NCBI RefSeq assembly: GCF_002855515.1
Contig: NZ_PKRP01000003.1
Coordinates: 372,001-436,000 of the forward strand
Direction: 5' to 3'
DNA from: Rhizobium sp. TH135
GTDB lineage: Bacteria > Pseudomonadota > Alphaproteobacteria > Rhizobiales > Rhizobiaceae
DNA: 64,000 nucleotides
Part shown: one piece after another, positions 18,848 to 31,735 of the stretch
Numbering within the stretch: the stretch's first letter is position 1
Layout: each line of letters begins with the position of its first letter
The notes under the pieces: generated by a model
Told to the model about the DNA's origin: nothing
The model's input: the letters and a program-made list of their open reading frames with translations, nothing else
Databases searched by the model: none
Made by a program: the position numbers and the translations under genes

Positions 18848-19618
18848 ATGACACCGGAAGTTCGTCCGCTCGTTGCGGGCAATTGGAAAATGAACGGCAC
18901 ACGAGCTTCGCTCGATCAGATCAAGGCCATCGCTGAAGGTGTCCAGGGACCGCTCGCGGAAAAGGTGGATAGCCTGATCTGCCCGCCGGCGACCCTCCTC
19001 TATGTCGCAACCGCGCTTTGCACCGACAGCGCTCTCGAAATCGGTGCCCAGGATTGCCACCAGAACGCTTCGGGCGCCCACACCGGCGATCTGTCTGCCG
19101 AGATGATCGCAGATTGCTTCGGAACGCATGTAATCGTCGGCCATTCCGAGCGCCGCACCGATCATGCCGAGACCGACCATCTGGTGCGTGCCAAGGCAGA
19201 AGCAGCCTACGCCGCCGACTTGACCGCCGTCATCTGCATCGGTGAGACCGCAGACGAGCGCAAGTCTGGCCAGACCCTCGATATTCTCAAGCGTCAGCTC
19301 GCCGGCTCCGTTCCGGATGGGGCGAAGTCCGAGCGCACGGTCATCGCCTATGAACCCGTCTGGGCTATTGGCACCGGCTTGACCCCGACCACGGCTGATG
19401 TTGCCGAAGCCCATGCCTTCCTGCGATCCGAACTCGTCAAGCGCTTCGGCGCTGAAGGCCAGAAAATGCGCATTCTGTATGGCGGATCGGTCAAGCCCTC
19501 GAACGCCCGGGAACTCATGGCCGTCGACAACGTCGACGGTGCCCTGATCGGCGGCGCGAGCTTGAAGGCTGCGGATTTCCTCGCCATATACCGGGTCTAC
19601 GAGGAACTCACCGCCTGA
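18848..19618 (+). CDS. tpiA: Triosephosphate isomerase
   Basis: A 256-residue glycolytic enzyme interconverting DHAP and glyceraldehyde 3-phosphate. Active-site residues are all present: Lys14 in GNWKMN, His99 in IVGHSERR, Glu169 in [11 protein letters not shown], plus the phosphate-binding YGGSVKPSN and GALIGGASL loops. The order tpiA-secG-pyrG on one strand is one I recall from other rhizobia. Upstream (18702-18847) is a promoter-sized gap with no motif that I can name. Confidence 0.97.
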   Translation: MTPEVRPLVAGNWKMNGTRASLDQIKAIAEGVQGPLAEKVDSLICPPATLLYVATALCTDSALEIGAQDCHQNASGAHTGDLSAEMIADCFGTHVIVGHSERRTDHAETDHLVRAKAEAAYAADLTAVICIGETADERKSGQTLDILKRQLAGSVPDGAKSERTVIAYEPVWAIGTGLTPTTADVAEAHAFLRSELVKRFGAEGQKMRILYGGSVKPSNARELMAVDNVDGALIGGASLKAADFLAIYRVYEELTA

Positions 19619-19726
19619 AGGGCAAAGCCCTGAAATGCGGGAGAGGGGGTTTCATTGCCCGTTCCTCTCATGTAAAGAGCCGCCAACCTCATTGATTTTG
19701 CCCCTGTTGGGCAGGATGGACATTCC

Positions 19727-20134
19727 ATGCAGACCGTATTGCTCGTAATTTACCTCATGGTCGTCGTCGCACTGATCGGCGTCGTTCTCATCCAGCGGTC
19801 GGAAGGCGGCGGTCTGGGCATCGGCGGCGGATCGGGCTTCATGTCTGCGCGTGGCACGGCCAATGCCCTGACCCGCACGACGGCGATCCTGGCGACGCTC
19901 TTCTTCGTCATCTCGCTGGCGCTTGGCATCCTTGCGCGTTACGAATCCCGCCCGACCGACATTCTGGATCGCATCCCGGCTGGCAACGGCACGACCCAGG
20001 GCGGCGGCAGTGTTCTCGACCAGCTTCCGGCAGCTCCGGCCCAGCCGTCGACGACGGCGCCTGCAGCGTCTACGCCTGCGGCTCCGGCAACGCCGGCCCC
20101 GGCAGCAGACCCCAACGCCGTTCCGAACAACTGA
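19727..20134 (+). CDS. secG: Preprotein translocase subunit SecG
   Basis: A 135-residue subunit of the SecYEG channel. Two transmembrane helices (about residues 3-23 and 50-70) flank a conserved cytoplasmic loop, RSEGGGLGIGGGSGFMSARGTANALTRTT. The C-terminal half is a long Ala/Pro/Thr-rich low-complexity tail (about 85-135), usual for alphaproteobacterial SecG and presumably unstructured. Confidence 0.95.
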   Translation: MQTVLLVIYLMVVVALIGVVLIQRSEGGGLGIGGGSGFMSARGTANALTRTTAILATLFFVISLALGILARYESRPTDILDRIPAGNGTTQGGGSVLDQLPAAPAQPSTTAPAASTPAAPATPAPAADPNAVPNN

Positions 20135-20154
20135 TCGGAACGACATCCATCACT

Positions 20155-20186
20155 CCGGCGGGCTCAAGGGTCCGCCGGTTTTCTTT
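20155..20186 (+). terminator. Rho-independent terminator of secG
   Basis: CCGGCGG and CCGCCGG form a 7-bp stem with a 10-base loop, followed by TTTTCTTTT at 20179-20187. It begins 21 bases after the secG stop, separating tpiA/secG from pyrG. Confidence 0.8.
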
Positions 20187-20193
20187 TGTCTGA

Positions 20194-21906
<1,713 letters not shown>

Positions 21907-21931
21907 GGACGAACTGCAGACAGACCTTCAG

Positions 21932-21957
21932 AGACCCGGCCATGTGCCGGGTCTTTT
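21932..21957 (+). terminator. Rho-independent terminator of pyrG
   Basis: AGACCCGGC-CATGT-GCCGGGTCT, a perfect 9-bp stem followed by TTT, lying 25 bases after the pyrG stop. The convergent moeA gene ends 37 bases beyond it. Confidence 0.85.
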
Positions 21958-21993
21958 CATTCTGGGCTATTGCGCGGGTAGCTTGGCTTGCAG

Positions 21994-23208
21994 TTATGGA
22001 CGCAGCAAGAGGACTGGCACTGTGTCACCCGCCTCGACTGCCGGCGCGTTGGGCGGACGCACAATCAGGCAGTCTGACTGCGAAAAGATCCGCATCATCG
22101 AGGAGTCCTGCTTGCCGAAGCTTTCGACCACAGGCATGTCGTCGCTGGTTTCACTCAGCCGCGCACGAACATAGTCCTGCCGCTTGTCGTTGGCGGGCAG
22201 GGCGGCCTGTAGCCTCGCCATGGCCATGCGTCGTGGCGTCTTTCGATGTCCGAGGTGGCAAAGAAGCGGCTCAAGGAACAGAAGCCCGCAGACAAGGCTC
22301 GACACCGGATTGCCGGGAAGACCAAGCACCTGCATTTCGCCAAGCCGGCCAACCATCAGGGGTTTGCCCGGACGCATGGCGATCCGCCAGAAATCGAGCT
22401 CCATCCCGGCCGCAACCAGCGTCGACTGGACAAGGTCGTGGTCGCCAACGGAGGCGCCACCCAGCGTGACGAGCACTTCGACACCGAGGGCGCGCGCCCG
22501 CTCCACCGCTTCGCGCAACAGGTCGCGATTGTCTGGCACGATGCCGAGATCGATCACCTCGGCGCCATTATCACGGGCAAGCGCCGCGATACCGAAGGTG
22601 TTTGAGCCGATGATCTGGCTTGGGCTGGGCTGGCCGCCGGGAGGCATCAGTTCGTCACCGGTGGCGAGGATCGCTATCCTGGGGCGGCGATAAACGGGCA
22701 CTGTCGCGTGATTCATGGCCGCGGCCAGCGTCAGATGGGTAAAGTCGAGGGAGAGCCCGGCCGAAAGGGCCACATCGCCTTCCGCAAAATCCTGGCCTCG
22801 CGGGCGAATATGACGGCCATGGGTAACCACAAACTGGGTGCAGATACGCCCGTCATCCAGCTTCTCAGCATCTTCCTGCAGGAGGATGCTGTCGGCGCCA
22901 TCTGGCACGGGCGCTCCGGTAAAGATGCGCACAGCCTGCCCTGCACCGACCGTCCCCGAGAAACCATGCCCGGCTGCCGATTCGCCGATGACGGTAAGCA
23001 CTGATCCAATCTCGGTCGCATCCTCAGCCCGAAGCGCATAACCGTCCATGGCCGACGCATTGAAGGGCGGCTGGGTCAGGCGGGCGGTCAGGTCGCCCGC
23101 CAGCACGCGCCCATTGGCCTCATGAAGGGATAGCTCTTCTTTGTCGCCGACCGGTTGGGCTGCAGCCAGAAGCCGCGCCAGCGCGTCCTCGACCGGCAGC
23201 AGCGACAT
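21994..23208 (-). CDS. moeA: Molybdopterin molybdenumtransferase
   Basis: A 404-residue enzyme that inserts molybdate into adenylylated molybdopterin to give molybdenum cofactor. MoeA domains are present: the N-terminal dimerisation part with EANGRVLAGDL and SAMDGYALRAED, the central MoCF-binding domain with GDEL, SNTFG and VTLGGASVGDHDLV, and a C-terminal beta-barrel including PGKPLMVG and GLPGNPVS. The ATG overlaps the moaC stop codon (TGATG), so translation is coupled. MoaA, MoaB, MoaD, MoaE and MogA are not in the window. Confidence 0.95.
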   Translation of the reverse strand: MSLLPVEDALARLLAAAQPVGDKEELSLHEANGRVLAGDLTARLTQPPFNASAMDGYALRAEDATEIGSVLTVIGESAAGHGFSGTVGAGQAVRIFTGAPVPDGADSILLQEDAEKLDDGRICTQFVVTHGRHIRPRGQDFAEGDVALSAGLSLDFTHLTLAAAMNHATVPVYRRPRIAILATGDELMPPGGQPSPSQIIGSNTFGIAALARDNGAEVIDLGIVPDNRDLLREAVERARALGVEVLVTLGGASVGDHDLVQSTLVAAGMELDFWRIAMRPGKPLMVGRLGEMQVLGLPGNPVSSLVCGLLFLEPLLCHLGHRKTPRRMAMARLQAALPANDKRQDYVRARLSETSDDMPVVESFGKQDSSMMRIFSQSDCLIVRPPNAPAVEAGDTVPVLLLRP

Positions 23209-23705
23209 CAGCTTCGCTCCGGATGGCGAAAATCGCCCGACTTGCCGCCACTCTTTTCCATCACGCGGATACCGCCGATTTCCATCGTCTTGTCGATGGC
23301 TTTCGCCATGTCGTAGATCGTCAGGCAGGTCACGGAAACGGCCGTCAGCGCTTCCATCTCGACGCCAGTCTTGCCCGTCAGCTTCACGGTCGCTTCGACC
23401 CGAAGTCCTGGGAGGTCGGCATCCTCCGTGATGTCGACGGTAACCTTCGAGAGCATCAGAGGATGGCAAAGCGGAATGAGGTTGCTGGTCTGCTTGGCGG
23501 CCATGATGCCGGCGATCCGAGCCGTACCGATCACGTCGCCCTTTTTGGCATTGCCTGCGATAACAGTCGCAAGTGTCGCGGGGTTCATCCGCACAAAGCC
23601 TTCGGCAACCGCGATACGGACCGTGTCATCCTTGGCCGAGACATCCACCATATGGGCCTCGCCGGAGGCGCCGATATGCGTCAGTCCGCCGGACCCGGCT
23701 GTCAT
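23208..23705 (-). CDS. moaC: Cyclic pyranopterin monophosphate synthase
   Basis: A 165-residue enzyme that, with MoaA, converts GTP to cyclic pyranopterin monophosphate in molybdenum cofactor synthesis. Conserved active-site segments are clear: [37 protein letters not shown] and [26 protein letters not shown]. The start ATG overlaps the trpC stop by four bases (ATGA) and the stop overlaps the moeA start, so tryptophan and cofactor genes form one coupled run. Confidence 0.96.
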   Translation of the reverse strand: MTAGSGGLTHIGASGEAHMVDVSAKDDTVRIAVAEGFVRMNPATLATVIAGNAKKGDVIGTARIAGIMAAKQTSNLIPLCHPLMLSKVTVDITEDADLPGLRVEATVKLTGKTGVEMEALTAVSVTCLTIYDMAKAIDKTMEIGGIRVMEKSGGKSGDFRHPERS

Positions 23706-24517
23706 TCGGCCGCCAGAGCGCCGGTCTTGCCGGTCAGAAGCGTACGGGTGGCAGAGGCGACGTCGTCCTTGCGCATCAGGCTCTCGCCGACGAGGAAGGT
23801 CGAGATGCCGGATTTCTCCAGCCGCTGACAATCTTCGTAGGTGAAGATGCCGCTTTCACCGACCAGCAGCCGATCTGCCGGAACCATGGAAGCGAGTTCT
23901 TCGCTGACCGTTAGGCTGACCTCGAAGGTGCGCAGATTGCGGTTGTTGATCCCGACCAGCGGTGACCTAAGCTTCAATGCCCGTTCCATCTCTTCGGCAT
24001 CATGCACTTCGACGAGCACGTCCATTCCCAGCTCAAAGGCGACCGCTTCGAGTTCAGCCGCTTCGCCGTCCGAGAGCGATGCCATGATCAGCAGGATGCA
24101 GTCGCCACCCCAGGCGCGGGCCTCGTAAACCTGATAGGCGTCGAACATGAAGTCCTTGCGGAGCGCCGGAAGAGCGCAGGCCTTACGGGCCGCTGTCAGG
24201 AACTCCGGTGCGCCCTGGAAGCTTGGGGTGTCGGTCAGCACGGAGAGGCAGGCAGCGCCGCCGGCTTCATAAGCAGCCGCCAGCGACGGCGGATCGAAAT
24301 CCGGACGGATAAGGCCCTTCGAAGGGCTCGCCTTCTTGATCTCGGCGATCAGGCCGAAACGGCCCTCGTCGCGGGCGCGAACCAGCGCGCGGTGGAAACC
24401 GCGTGGCGCTTCCTGACCGGCAATCCGGTCCTTGAGTTCGGAAAGCGAAACGGCGGCTTTCGCTGCCGAGATTTCTTCCCGCTTGTAGGTCTCTATGCGC
24501 TTCAGGATATCGGTCAT
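23702..24517 (-). CDS. trpC: Indole-3-glycerol phosphate synthase
   Basis: A 271-residue TIM-barrel enzyme closing the indole ring in tryptophan synthesis. Signatures are [19 protein letters not shown], the [11 protein letters not shown] loop, [41 protein letters not shown] and [10 protein letters not shown]. It is the monofunctional form (no TrpF domain). It sits 10 bases after trpD and overlaps moaC by four bases. The start at MTDILKR is the family's usual N terminus; an ATG at 24559 is inside trpD and unlikely. Confidence 0.96.
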   Translation of the reverse strand: MTDILKRIETYKREEISAAKAAVSLSELKDRIAGQEAPRGFHRALVRARDEGRFGLIAEIKKASPSKGLIRPDFDPPSLAAAYEAGGAACLSVLTDTPSFQGAPEFLTAARKACALPALRKDFMFDAYQVYEARAWGGDCILLIMASLSDGEAAELEAVAFELGMDVLVEVHDAEEMERALKLRSPLVGINNRNLRTFEVSLTVSEELASMVPADRLLVGESGIFTYEDCQRLEKSGISTFLVGESLMRKDDVASATRTLLTGKTGALAAE

Positions 24518-24527
24518 GGTCGCAAGC

Positions 24528-25550
24528 TTAGCCCTGAGTGGCGGAATTGGAAATGGCAATCAGCGTTTCGAGCGCTCGTGCAGCACCACCACCGTCCAGC
24601 GACTGGCTAGCGAGATGCATGCCCTCGGCCACATCCTTCGCCTTGCCGGCGACGATCAGCGAGGCAGCTGCATTGCAAAGCGCGACGTCGCGATAAGGCG
24701 TCTTCGCACCGCCAAGCACATCACGCAGCGCTGCCGCATTCACCGCGCCGTCACCGCCACGGATGGCGTCAAGCGTGACGGTTTCCACGCCGAAATCGGA
24801 AGGCGTTAGCTCGAAGGTGGTGATTTCGCCGTCTTTCAATGCCGCCACCAGAGACGGACCGGTCGTCGTGATCTCGTCCAGGCCGCTGCCATGGACAACC
24901 CAAGCGCTGGTCAGGCCGAGGTCGCGCAGAGCTTCCGCTCCGGGCACCAGCCACTCGGGCGAGTAGACGCCAAAGAGCTGCTTCTTGACCCGGGCAGGGC
25001 TCGACAGGGGTCCTACGATGTTGAAGATCGTGCGGGCACCCAGCTCGACGCGGGCAGGGCCGACATGGCGCATCGCAGGATGATGCAGCTGCGCAAACAT
25101 GAAGCCGATCCCGGCCTCGCGGATGCAGCGACCGATGAGGTCCGGCTCGATATCGAGCTTCACGCCGAGCTGCGAGAGCGCATCGGCGGTGCCCGATTTC
25201 GAGCTCAGCGCGCGATTGCCGTGTTTGGCGACGGGAACGCCGGCACCCGCCACGATGATCGCGGCGAGCGTCGAGATGTTATAGGTATTGGTGCCGTCGC
25301 CGCCGGTTCCGACGATGTCGATCGCATCGGCAGGCGCATCCACCGGCACCATCTTCTGCCGCATGATCGAAACCGCGCCGGCGATCTCGTCGACGGTCTC
25401 GCCGCGCACGCGCAAGGCCATGAGGAAGCCGCCGACCTGCGCCATGCTGGCTTCGCCCGACATCAGGATCTCGAAGGCGTCGCTCGCTTCCTGCCGCGTG
25501 AGCGGCTGGCGCGTGGCGATCTTGGCGATGAAGGGTTTCAACCCGGACAT
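24528..25550 (-). CDS. trpD: Anthranilate phosphoribosyltransferase
   Basis: A 340-residue enzyme transferring the phosphoribosyl group of PRPP to anthranilate. The PRPP loop [30 protein letters not shown] and the [11 protein letters not shown] segment are present. It is stand-alone, not fused to the TrpG amidotransferase. It follows the PpiD-like gene by 26 bases on the minus strand and leads into trpC, moaC and moeA. No trp attenuator is visible in front of it, so its expression probably depends on the upstream foldase promoter or an internal one. Confidence 0.96.
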   Translation of the reverse strand: MSGLKPFIAKIATRQPLTRQEASDAFEILMSGEASMAQVGGFLMALRVRGETVDEIAGAVSIMRQKMVPVDAPADAIDIVGTGGDGTNTYNISTLAAIIVAGAGVPVAKHGNRALSSKSGTADALSQLGVKLDIEPDLIGRCIREAGIGFMFAQLHHPAMRHVGPARVELGARTIFNIVGPLSSPARVKKQLFGVYSPEWLVPGAEALRDLGLTSAWVVHGSGLDEITTTGPSLVAALKDGEITTFELTPSDFGVETVTLDAIRGGDGAVNAAALRDVLGGAKTPYRDVALCNAAASLIVAGKAKDVAEGMHLASQSLDGGGAARALETLIAISNSATQG

Positions 25551-25576
25551 TGTGCAGCTCCCCCGCTGGCTGGCGC

Positions 25577-27466
25577 TTACCGGACGATGGCCTGCTGGGC
25601 CAGCGCCTGATTGATCGTCACGCCATATTCCGACTGCAACTGGCCGACCATCTGATCGAGAATGTCGTCACCGGCCGCATTGGCGACCTGTGCGATCTGC
25701 TCGTCTTCGTTGAGCGGCACGCCGCCGGTCGGCTGATCGCGAACGGCAGTGACCGTCAGGAGGATCTGCGTGGACGGGTCTGCACCCGAAGCCGTCGCCA
25801 CCGTGCCCTGGGGGCCGGAGAAAGCGGAAGTGATCGCTGTCGTGCCGAGAACGGCGTCATCGCTGCGGCGGGTGATGCCTGCCTTGCTTTCAACCGCAAG
25901 CCCGAGTTCGGTGGCAATCTCTTCCAGCTTGCCGCCATCAGCGATGCGCTTGCGCAGGCTTTCGGCCTTGGCGCCGAGCGCAATGCGCTGCTGTTCCGCC
26001 GTCCAGTCGGTCACGGCCTTTTCGCGCACTTCGGCCAGTTCGCGATCGCGCTCGGCCTTGATGTCGGTGACTTCGAACCAGATGAAGCCGTTGCTGCCCA
26101 GATTGACCGGCAGTGCCTCGACGCCGACATCGGTGCGGAACACTTCGGTCAGCAGCTTGTCACGCTCTGGAATGCCGGCAACTTCCGTCTCGCGGTTATC
26201 AAGGCCGCGGCGATCGATATCGGTGACGGACGAGGACTGGAGCTTCAGCTGCTCCGCCGCTTCCTTCAGCGTCGAGCCGCCTGCACGCAGGTCTTCGAAC
26301 TGGTCATGCACGGTGGTGATGTCCGCGATCGCGGCAGATTCGGCAAGCGCCGCACGGATTTCTTCACGGACCTCGTCGAGGCTTTGGGTGCGACCTTCCT
26401 TGATATTGGTGATGCGCAGTATGACCGGACCGAGAGCTCCATCGACCACTGCGGTGGTGCCGCCTTCGGCCGTGACGGCAAAGGCCGCGTCGGCGAGAGC
26501 CGGGTCGGGAAGGCGGTCACGGGTAAAGTCACCAAGCAGCACGTCGCCGGCGGTCTTGCCCTGGTCGGTGACCAGTTGGTCGAAGCTGGTGCCGTTCTGC
26601 AGTTCCTGCAGGGCGGCCTCGGCCATTTCACGGTTCTCGAAGGAAAGCTGTTCGATCGTGCGCGTGCCGGCGATCTCGTAGGTCGCCTTGCGGCGCTCAT
26701 AGTCTTCGCGGATCTGCTCGTCTGTGATCGATGCCGTGTCGGCGATGTCGGCCGGCTCCAGCTTTACATAGTTGAAGCTGCGATATTCCGGCGCGCGGTA
26801 GCCCGACTTGGTCGTCTCGAACCAGGCGGCAAGCGTTGCATCGTCGGGCGCCTTGACCGGTTCGATATTGGCGTTGGTCAGCAGCAGGTAGTTGATGTCG
26901 CGGTTTTCGTAGCGATAGGCCTTCAGCGCATCGACAAGCACCTTCGGCGCAACGAAGCCGTCTGCGGTCGCATCGACGATCTGGCTGCGGATCGCGACAC
27001 GCGAGCGCTCCTGGATATAGTCGTCTTCTCTCAGCCCCGCATTGCGAAGGCGCGACGAGAATAGCGCGCGGTCGAAGCTTCCGGCTGCGTTCTTGAACGC
27101 CGGATCATCGGCGATCAGCTGGGCAAGGCGATCCTGTGACAGACCGAGATTCATGTCCGAGGCAAGCTGGTCGAGAGCGGCACCCGCTGCAAGCTGCGAA
27201 AACACCTGGGACTCGATGCCGAAGGCACGGGCCTGCTCTGTAGTAAGCTGCATTCCAAACCGGCTGCTCATATCCGAGACCTGCCGCTGATAGGCGAAAG
27301 CAAAGTCACTGGACGACACAGTCTGATCACCCACGGCAACAACGGTGTCCGACGTGTTGCTGAACAGGGATGCCGAAACGCCCCACACGCCGAAGGAAAC
27401 GACGAGCAAGAGAAGCAAGATCTTGGCAAAGATTGTTTGGGAAGCTTTTCGCAGAATGACGAGCAT
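25577..27466 (-). CDS. PpiD/SurA-like peptidyl-prolyl isomerase, membrane anchored
   Basis: A 629-residue periplasmic foldase anchored by one N-terminal transmembrane helix (about residues 12-34). The SurA_N_3 chaperone region (about 36-190) contains [22 protein letters not shown]. The parvulin-type domain lies near 245-365 and is divergent: the usual HIL start and conserved His pair are not obvious, so isomerase activity may be weak or absent, as in E. coli PpiD. A second helical half follows, ending with [11 protein letters not shown]. It starts the minus-strand run towards trpD. Confidence 0.85.
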   Translation of the reverse strand: MLVILRKASQTIFAKILLLLLVVSFGVWGVSASLFSNTSDTVVAVGDQTVSSSDFAFAYQRQVSDMSSRFGMQLTTEQARAFGIESQVFSQLAAGAALDQLASDMNLGLSQDRLAQLIADDPAFKNAAGSFDRALFSSRLRNAGLREDDYIQERSRVAIRSQIVDATADGFVAPKVLVDALKAYRYENRDINYLLLTNANIEPVKAPDDATLAAWFETTKSGYRAPEYRSFNYVKLEPADIADTASITDEQIREDYERRKATYEIAGTRTIEQLSFENREMAEAALQELQNGTSFDQLVTDQGKTAGDVLLGDFTRDRLPDPALADAAFAVTAEGGTTAVVDGALGPVILRITNIKEGRTQSLDEVREEIRAALAESAAIADITTVHDQFEDLRAGGSTLKEAAEQLKLQSSSVTDIDRRGLDNRETEVAGIPERDKLLTEVFRTDVGVEALPVNLGSNGFIWFEVTDIKAERDRELAEVREKAVTDWTAEQQRIALGAKAESLRKRIADGGKLEEIATELGLAVESKAGITRRSDDAVLGTTAITSAFSGPQGTVATASGADPSTQILLTVTAVRDQPTGGVPLNEDEQIAQVANAAGDDILDQMVGQLQSEYGVTINQALAQQAIVR

Positions 27467-27629
27467 CGGGACGCATGAACCTCATTGTAAACCTTCGTCC
27501 GGGACGAAGCAGGTTGACTTCCTTAGAACAAAGCTTTCGGGAAATGAAGGCATAGAGCGGCGAAATGCGCAGCCATCACGGTGAGTTTGATCGCATCCGA
27601 CTGTCCTGGGCGCAAAGGCGTCAGCTGAA

Positions 27630-27660
27630 ACGAAAGAAGGCCGGACTGAGCCGGCCTTCT
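27630..27660 (-). terminator. Rho-independent terminator of gltA
   Basis: AGAAGGCCGG and CCGGCCTTCT form a perfect 10-bp stem with a 6-base loop. On the minus strand it starts 23 bases after the gltA stop and is followed by TTCGTTTC. Confidence 0.8.
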
Positions 27661-27683
27661 CCAAAGATTGCGATGTAGGCGTC

Positions 27684-28973
27684 TCAGCGTTCCGAGAGCG
27701 CCTTGTAGTCGCGCTGCGGGGCGCCGGTGTAGAGCTGGCGCGGACGGCCGATACGCTGCTGCGGATCTTCGATCATCTCGTTCCACTGTGCGATCCACCC
27801 GACGGTGCGGGCGAGCGCGAAGAGAACGGTGAACATCGTCGTCGGGAAGCCGAGCGCACGCAGTGTGATGCCGGAGTAGAAGTCGACGTTCGGGTAGAGC
27901 TTCTTCTCGATGAAGTAGGGATCGTTGAGCGCGATCTTCTCGAGCTCAAGCGCCACCTTCATCAGCGGGTCGTCGCCGTGACCGGTCGCTTCTAGGACCT
28001 CGTACATGGTCTTCTGCATGATCTTCGCGCGCGGGTCATAGTTCTTGTACACACGGTGACCGAAGCCCATGAGACGGAACGGGTCGTTCTTGTCCTTGGC
28101 CTTGGCGATGTACTCCGGAATACGATCAACCGAGCCGATTTCCATCAGCATGTTGAGGGCTGCTTCGTTGGCGCCACCATGAGCGGGGCCCCAGAGGCAA
28201 GCAATACCGGCCGCGATGCAGGCGAACGGATTGGCGCCCGACGAGCCGGCGAGACGCACGGTCGAGGTCGACGCATTCTGCTCGTGATCGGCATGCAGGA
28301 TGAAGATGCGGTCCATGGCGCGCGCCAGAACCGGATTGACCTGGTATTCTTCGCAAGGCACGGCAAAGCACATGCGCAGGAAGTTCGAGGCGTAATCCAG
28401 ATCGTTCTTCGGATAAACGAAGGGCTGGCCGATGTGATACTTGTATGCCATCGCAGCGATCGTCGGCATCTTCGCGATCATGCGCAGCGAGGCGACCATG
28501 CGCTGATGCGGATCGGTGATATCGGTCGAGTCGTGATAGAAGGCGGAGAGCGCGCCGACCGTGCCGACCATGACCGCCATCGGGTGGGCGTCACGGCGAT
28601 AGCCGGAGAAGAATTTGCTCATCTGCTCGTGCACCATGGTGTGGTGCGTCACGCGATAGTCGAAGTCCTTTTTCTGCGCTGCCGTCGGCAGTTCGCCGTA
28701 AAGAAGCAGGTAGCAGACTTCCAGGAAGTCGCCCTTTTCCGCCAGCTGTTCGATCGGGTAACCGCGATGCAGCAGCGTGCCTTCGTCGCCATCGATATAG
28801 GTGATCTTGGATTCGCAGGAGGCCGTGGACGTAAAGCCCGGATCGTAGGTGAACGTGCCCGTGTGCTTGTACAGGGCCGCGATGTCGATAACGTCTGGGC
28901 CGATCGTGCCGGCCTTGACGCTCAGGTCGACCGTCTTGTCCCCGAGTTTCAAAGAAGCGCTTTTGTCCGTCAT
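27684..28973 (-). CDS. gltA: Citrate synthase
   Basis: A 429-residue type II (hexameric, NADH-sensitive class) citrate synthase condensing acetyl-CoA and oxaloacetate. Catalytic residues are His265 in [10 protein letters not shown], His306 in [13 protein letters not shown] and Asp364 in NVDFYSG. A cysteine-containing N-terminal beta domain (Cys53) matches the Gram-negative type. The gene stands alone, with its terminator on one side and a 266-base gap to the divergent comEC. gltX, which I recall as a frequent neighbour in rhizobia, is not here. Confidence 0.97.
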   Translation of the reverse strand: MTDKSASLKLGDKTVDLSVKAGTIGPDVIDIAALYKHTGTFTYDPGFTSTASCESKITYIDGDEGTLLHRGYPIEQLAEKGDFLEVCYLLLYGELPTAAQKKDFDYRVTHHTMVHEQMSKFFSGYRRDAHPMAVMVGTVGALSAFYHDSTDITDPHQRMVASLRMIAKMPTIAAMAYKYHIGQPFVYPKNDLDYASNFLRMCFAVPCEEYQVNPVLARAMDRIFILHADHEQNASTSTVRLAGSSGANPFACIAAGIACLWGPAHGGANEAALNMLMEIGSVDRIPEYIAKAKDKNDPFRLMGFGHRVYKNYDPRAKIMQKTMYEVLEATGHGDDPLMKVALELEKIALNDPYFIEKKLYPNVDFYSGITLRALGFPTTMFTVLFALARTVGWIAQWNEMIEDPQQRIGRPRQLYTGAPQRDYKALSER

Positions 28974-29239
28974 GCTGATCCTCCGGTATTGGCGGGAAGG
29001 CGTCTCAAAAAAGCCGCCATCGGTTAAGCGTGTCGATGTAGCTATATGATACCGAAGTTAATGCCAAGCTATCCAAAGGGCAAATTGTGCGTCGCGAAAA
29101 CGGCAACAATCGAACCGATCGGTCCTAATCGTTTAAAGCCCGGATAGGCGGCAAAATCGCCACTTTGCGCACGCTATGATTGCTCCTGCTTTTCGCCTAT
29201 CCTGTGCCCGGATGGGGTGGCTTCGCTCGGACGAACCGA

Positions 29240-31735
29240 ATGGTCGACGTGGCAGAAAGACAGGGGGTAGGACATGCAGGGCCCGGCGAAACGCCAGCCC
29301 GCAGGGACCTGCCGCGTGCCATCGATCAACTGCCAGCGCATCGTCCCACAGCATCCGGAGCCTTAGTTCTAACCCGTAACCGACTGGGGCGGATTGCGCT
29401 TCATATCAGGCAGTGCACAACGGACGAGGTTCGCCATGGGCATCTCTTCCTCTTCGTGCCGGTGTGCCTGGGTGCCGGCGCGGCAATCTGGTTTGCCGTC
29501 AAGAGCCCGCCTTCGGCCTCGGTCCTTTTGTCTATCCTCGCCGTACTTTCGATCCCGCTCGTGCGGTCGCTCAGGCATACTGCCACGCACATCATCCTAT
29601 GGGGCGCATGTCTGACAGTCATCGGCATGCTGTTGGCCGAGTGGGAGACCCGCCGGTTGTCGACTGTGATCCTTGATCAGCCGCTCGTCACAACCGTGAG
29701 CGGCATTGTCGAGCGAAGGGAGCAGGGCGCAGCCGGCGAATGGCGCTACACTGTGCGGATCCTGCAGACGGTCGAGCCGACGGTGCGACGTCCGCCCGAT
29801 CGGGTGAACCTCCTTGCCCGCAGCAAGCATGTGCCGGCGGCGATCGGGGAGCGCCTTACTGGCCGCGCGCGGCTCTCTCCCCCCTCCGGTCCGGCCCTGC
29901 CGGGTCTCAACGACTTTGCCTTCCAGAGCTACTTTGCCGGAATCGGTGCTGTTGGTTTCTTTCTCGGTCCACCGAAGCTGGAGCCGGGAGGGCAGGGGGA
30001 AGCCGTGAGCCTCGCTGCCCGCTTTGATGCGGCCCTGTTTTCGCTCCGAGACCGCATTTCGAATCGCATCCGCGCGGTCCTGCCGGGAGACCCCGGCGCC
30101 TTCGCCGCCTCGATCATCACCGGCGAGCGTCGCTCCATGTCGGAGGACGCGACAGAGGTGTTGCGGGTCTCGGGCCTCGCGCATATCACCGCGATCTCCG
30201 GTCTCAACATGGCGCTTGCTGCCGGCATCTTTTTCGTCGGCTTGCGTGGCCTGCTCAGCCTTGTGCCTGTTCTTGCCCAGCGTTATCCGATCAAGAAGAT
30301 CGCGGCGGTGGGCGCGCTCATCGCCACGACTGGCTATGTGCTGATCTCCGGCTATCAGGTCTCGGCGCTCCGGGCCTATCTGATGACCGCGATCATGCTG
30401 ACGGCCGTGCTTTTCGACCGGCCCGCCGTCAGCCTGCGCAATCTCGCCCTGGCGGCGATTGCCATCCTCTGTGTCCAACCGTCAACCGTCATGGGGCCGA
30501 GCTTCCAGATGTCGTTTGCGGCGACCGCCGGATTGATCGCGGGCTATGCTGGGTGGCGGGCAAGGCCGCGCGCGATCCTTCCGCCTGCGCGGTCTGTCGG
30601 GATGCGGATTGCAGCGGCAAGCGCCACCTTCGTCTGCGGCACACTCGCAACCTCCCTGATCGGTGGAATGGCAACCGCCATCTTCGCCATCACCCATTTC
30701 CACCGGCTCTCGACTCACGGCCTCGAAGCCAATCTCGCCGCAATGCCGCTGATTTCGATTGTCGTCATGCCCGCGGGCTTCATCGCGATGCTGATGATGC
30801 CGCTTGGTCTCGATGCGCCCTTCTTCTGGGTGATGGGGCAGGGATTGGAACTGGTGCTACTGGTCGCACACACAGTGGCCGGATGGGGTGGAGGCTACAT
30901 CTTCCCGCGATTGCCGGCCTCGTTCCTTATTGGGACGGTTGCCGGCATGCTGCTATTGACGCTCCTGCGAACAAGTCTGCGTCATGTCGGCACGGCGTTG
31001 ATCGCCGTCACAGTGGCTGCGACATGGTGGGCACCGCGGGAGAAGCCAAGCGACGTGATGATCAGCGAAGACGCACGCCTCGTGGCCGTCTGGACAGGGG
31101 AGGATACCGAAGCCACCCTCGCCACCAATCGCGCGCGCCCCTCTGCCTTCCTCTTCGATCAGTGGCAGCCCGTCCTCGGTATCGACAAACCCGTGCCGCC
31201 GCTGATGCTTGACCTCGGGCCATTGCCGCCGGGACCCGATTGGCGCCTGGGCGAAACGTGGACGGATGCCCAGCAAGAGGAAGCAGGCATGATCTTCGAC
31301 CGCCTGATCGCCTCGGCCGAGACCAGGCGCTTCGTCTGCATAAGCCAGGCTTGCGCCCTAAAGCTGATATCCGGAAAAACAATTGTGACTGTCGACCGCT
31401 CTGAACTTCTCGGCGCAGCCTGTGACCGCGCCGATCTGGTCGTCCTCGCCGCAAAGACCCGGCAGACCTATTGCCGATCCGGTGCGGTTCTCTTCTCGCA
31501 GACAAGCCTGAGAGCCACTGGCGCCATCGAGATCTCAGGCGTTGCAAGCAGGCCGCAAGGCCTGGCGATCAAAACTTCTTTCGAGGGCGCGGCGCGGCCC
31601 TGGACCGCGCACCGGCTTTATGACTGGCGAACCGGAGAAGCCGACGCAGAACACATGGCGCCCGATCCATTCAGCCGCGGCACGAAACGGCCGCCCACAA
31701 ACCCGATGCCCGACATCAATGGTAGCGGCGAATGA
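29240..31735 (+). CDS. comEC: ComEC/Rec2 family DNA-uptake channel protein
   Basis: An 831-residue membrane protein with an N-terminal span pair, a DUF4131 soluble domain (about residues 125-250), then the competence core beginning [39 protein letters not shown], followed by about eight spans to residue 590. The C-terminal 220 residues sit where the metallo-beta-lactamase domain normally is, but no HxHxDH metal motif is present, so nuclease activity is unlikely. ComEC conducts single-stranded DNA in competent bacteria; many rhizobia carry it without known competence. The start is uncertain (an ATG at 29240 without a strong ribosome site). It overlaps the convergent lexA by 20 bases. Confidence 0.85.
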   Translation: MVDVAERQGVGHAGPGETPARRDLPRAIDQLPAHRPTASGALVLTRNRLGRIALHIRQCTTDEVRHGHLFLFVPVCLGAGAAIWFAVKSPPSASVLLSILAVLSIPLVRSLRHTATHIILWGACLTVIGMLLAEWETRRLSTVILDQPLVTTVSGIVERREQGAAGEWRYTVRILQTVEPTVRRPPDRVNLLARSKHVPAAIGERLTGRARLSPPSGPALPGLNDFAFQSYFAGIGAVGFFLGPPKLEPGGQGEAVSLAARFDAALFSLRDRISNRIRAVLPGDPGAFAASIITGERRSMSEDATEVLRVSGLAHITAISGLNMALAAGIFFVGLRGLLSLVPVLAQRYPIKKIAAVGALIATTGYVLISGYQVSALRAYLMTAIMLTAVLFDRPAVSLRNLALAAIAILCVQPSTVMGPSFQMSFAATAGLIAGYAGWRARPRAILPPARSVGMRIAAASATFVCGTLATSLIGGMATAIFAITHFHRLSTHGLEANLAAMPLISIVVMPAGFIAMLMMPLGLDAPFFWVMGQGLELVLLVAHTVAGWGGGYIFPRLPASFLIGTVAGMLLLTLLRTSLRHVGTALIAVTVAATWWAPREKPSDVMISEDARLVAVWTGEDTEATLATNRARPSAFLFDQWQPVLGIDKPVPPLMLDLGPLPPGPDWRLGETWTDAQQEEAGMIFDRLIASAETRRFVCISQACALKLISGKTIVTVDRSELLGAACDRADLVVLAAKTRQTYCRSGAVLFSQTSLRATGAIEISGVASRPQGLAIKTSFEGAARPWTAHRLYDWRTGEADAEHMAPDPFSRGTKRPPTNPMPDINGSGE

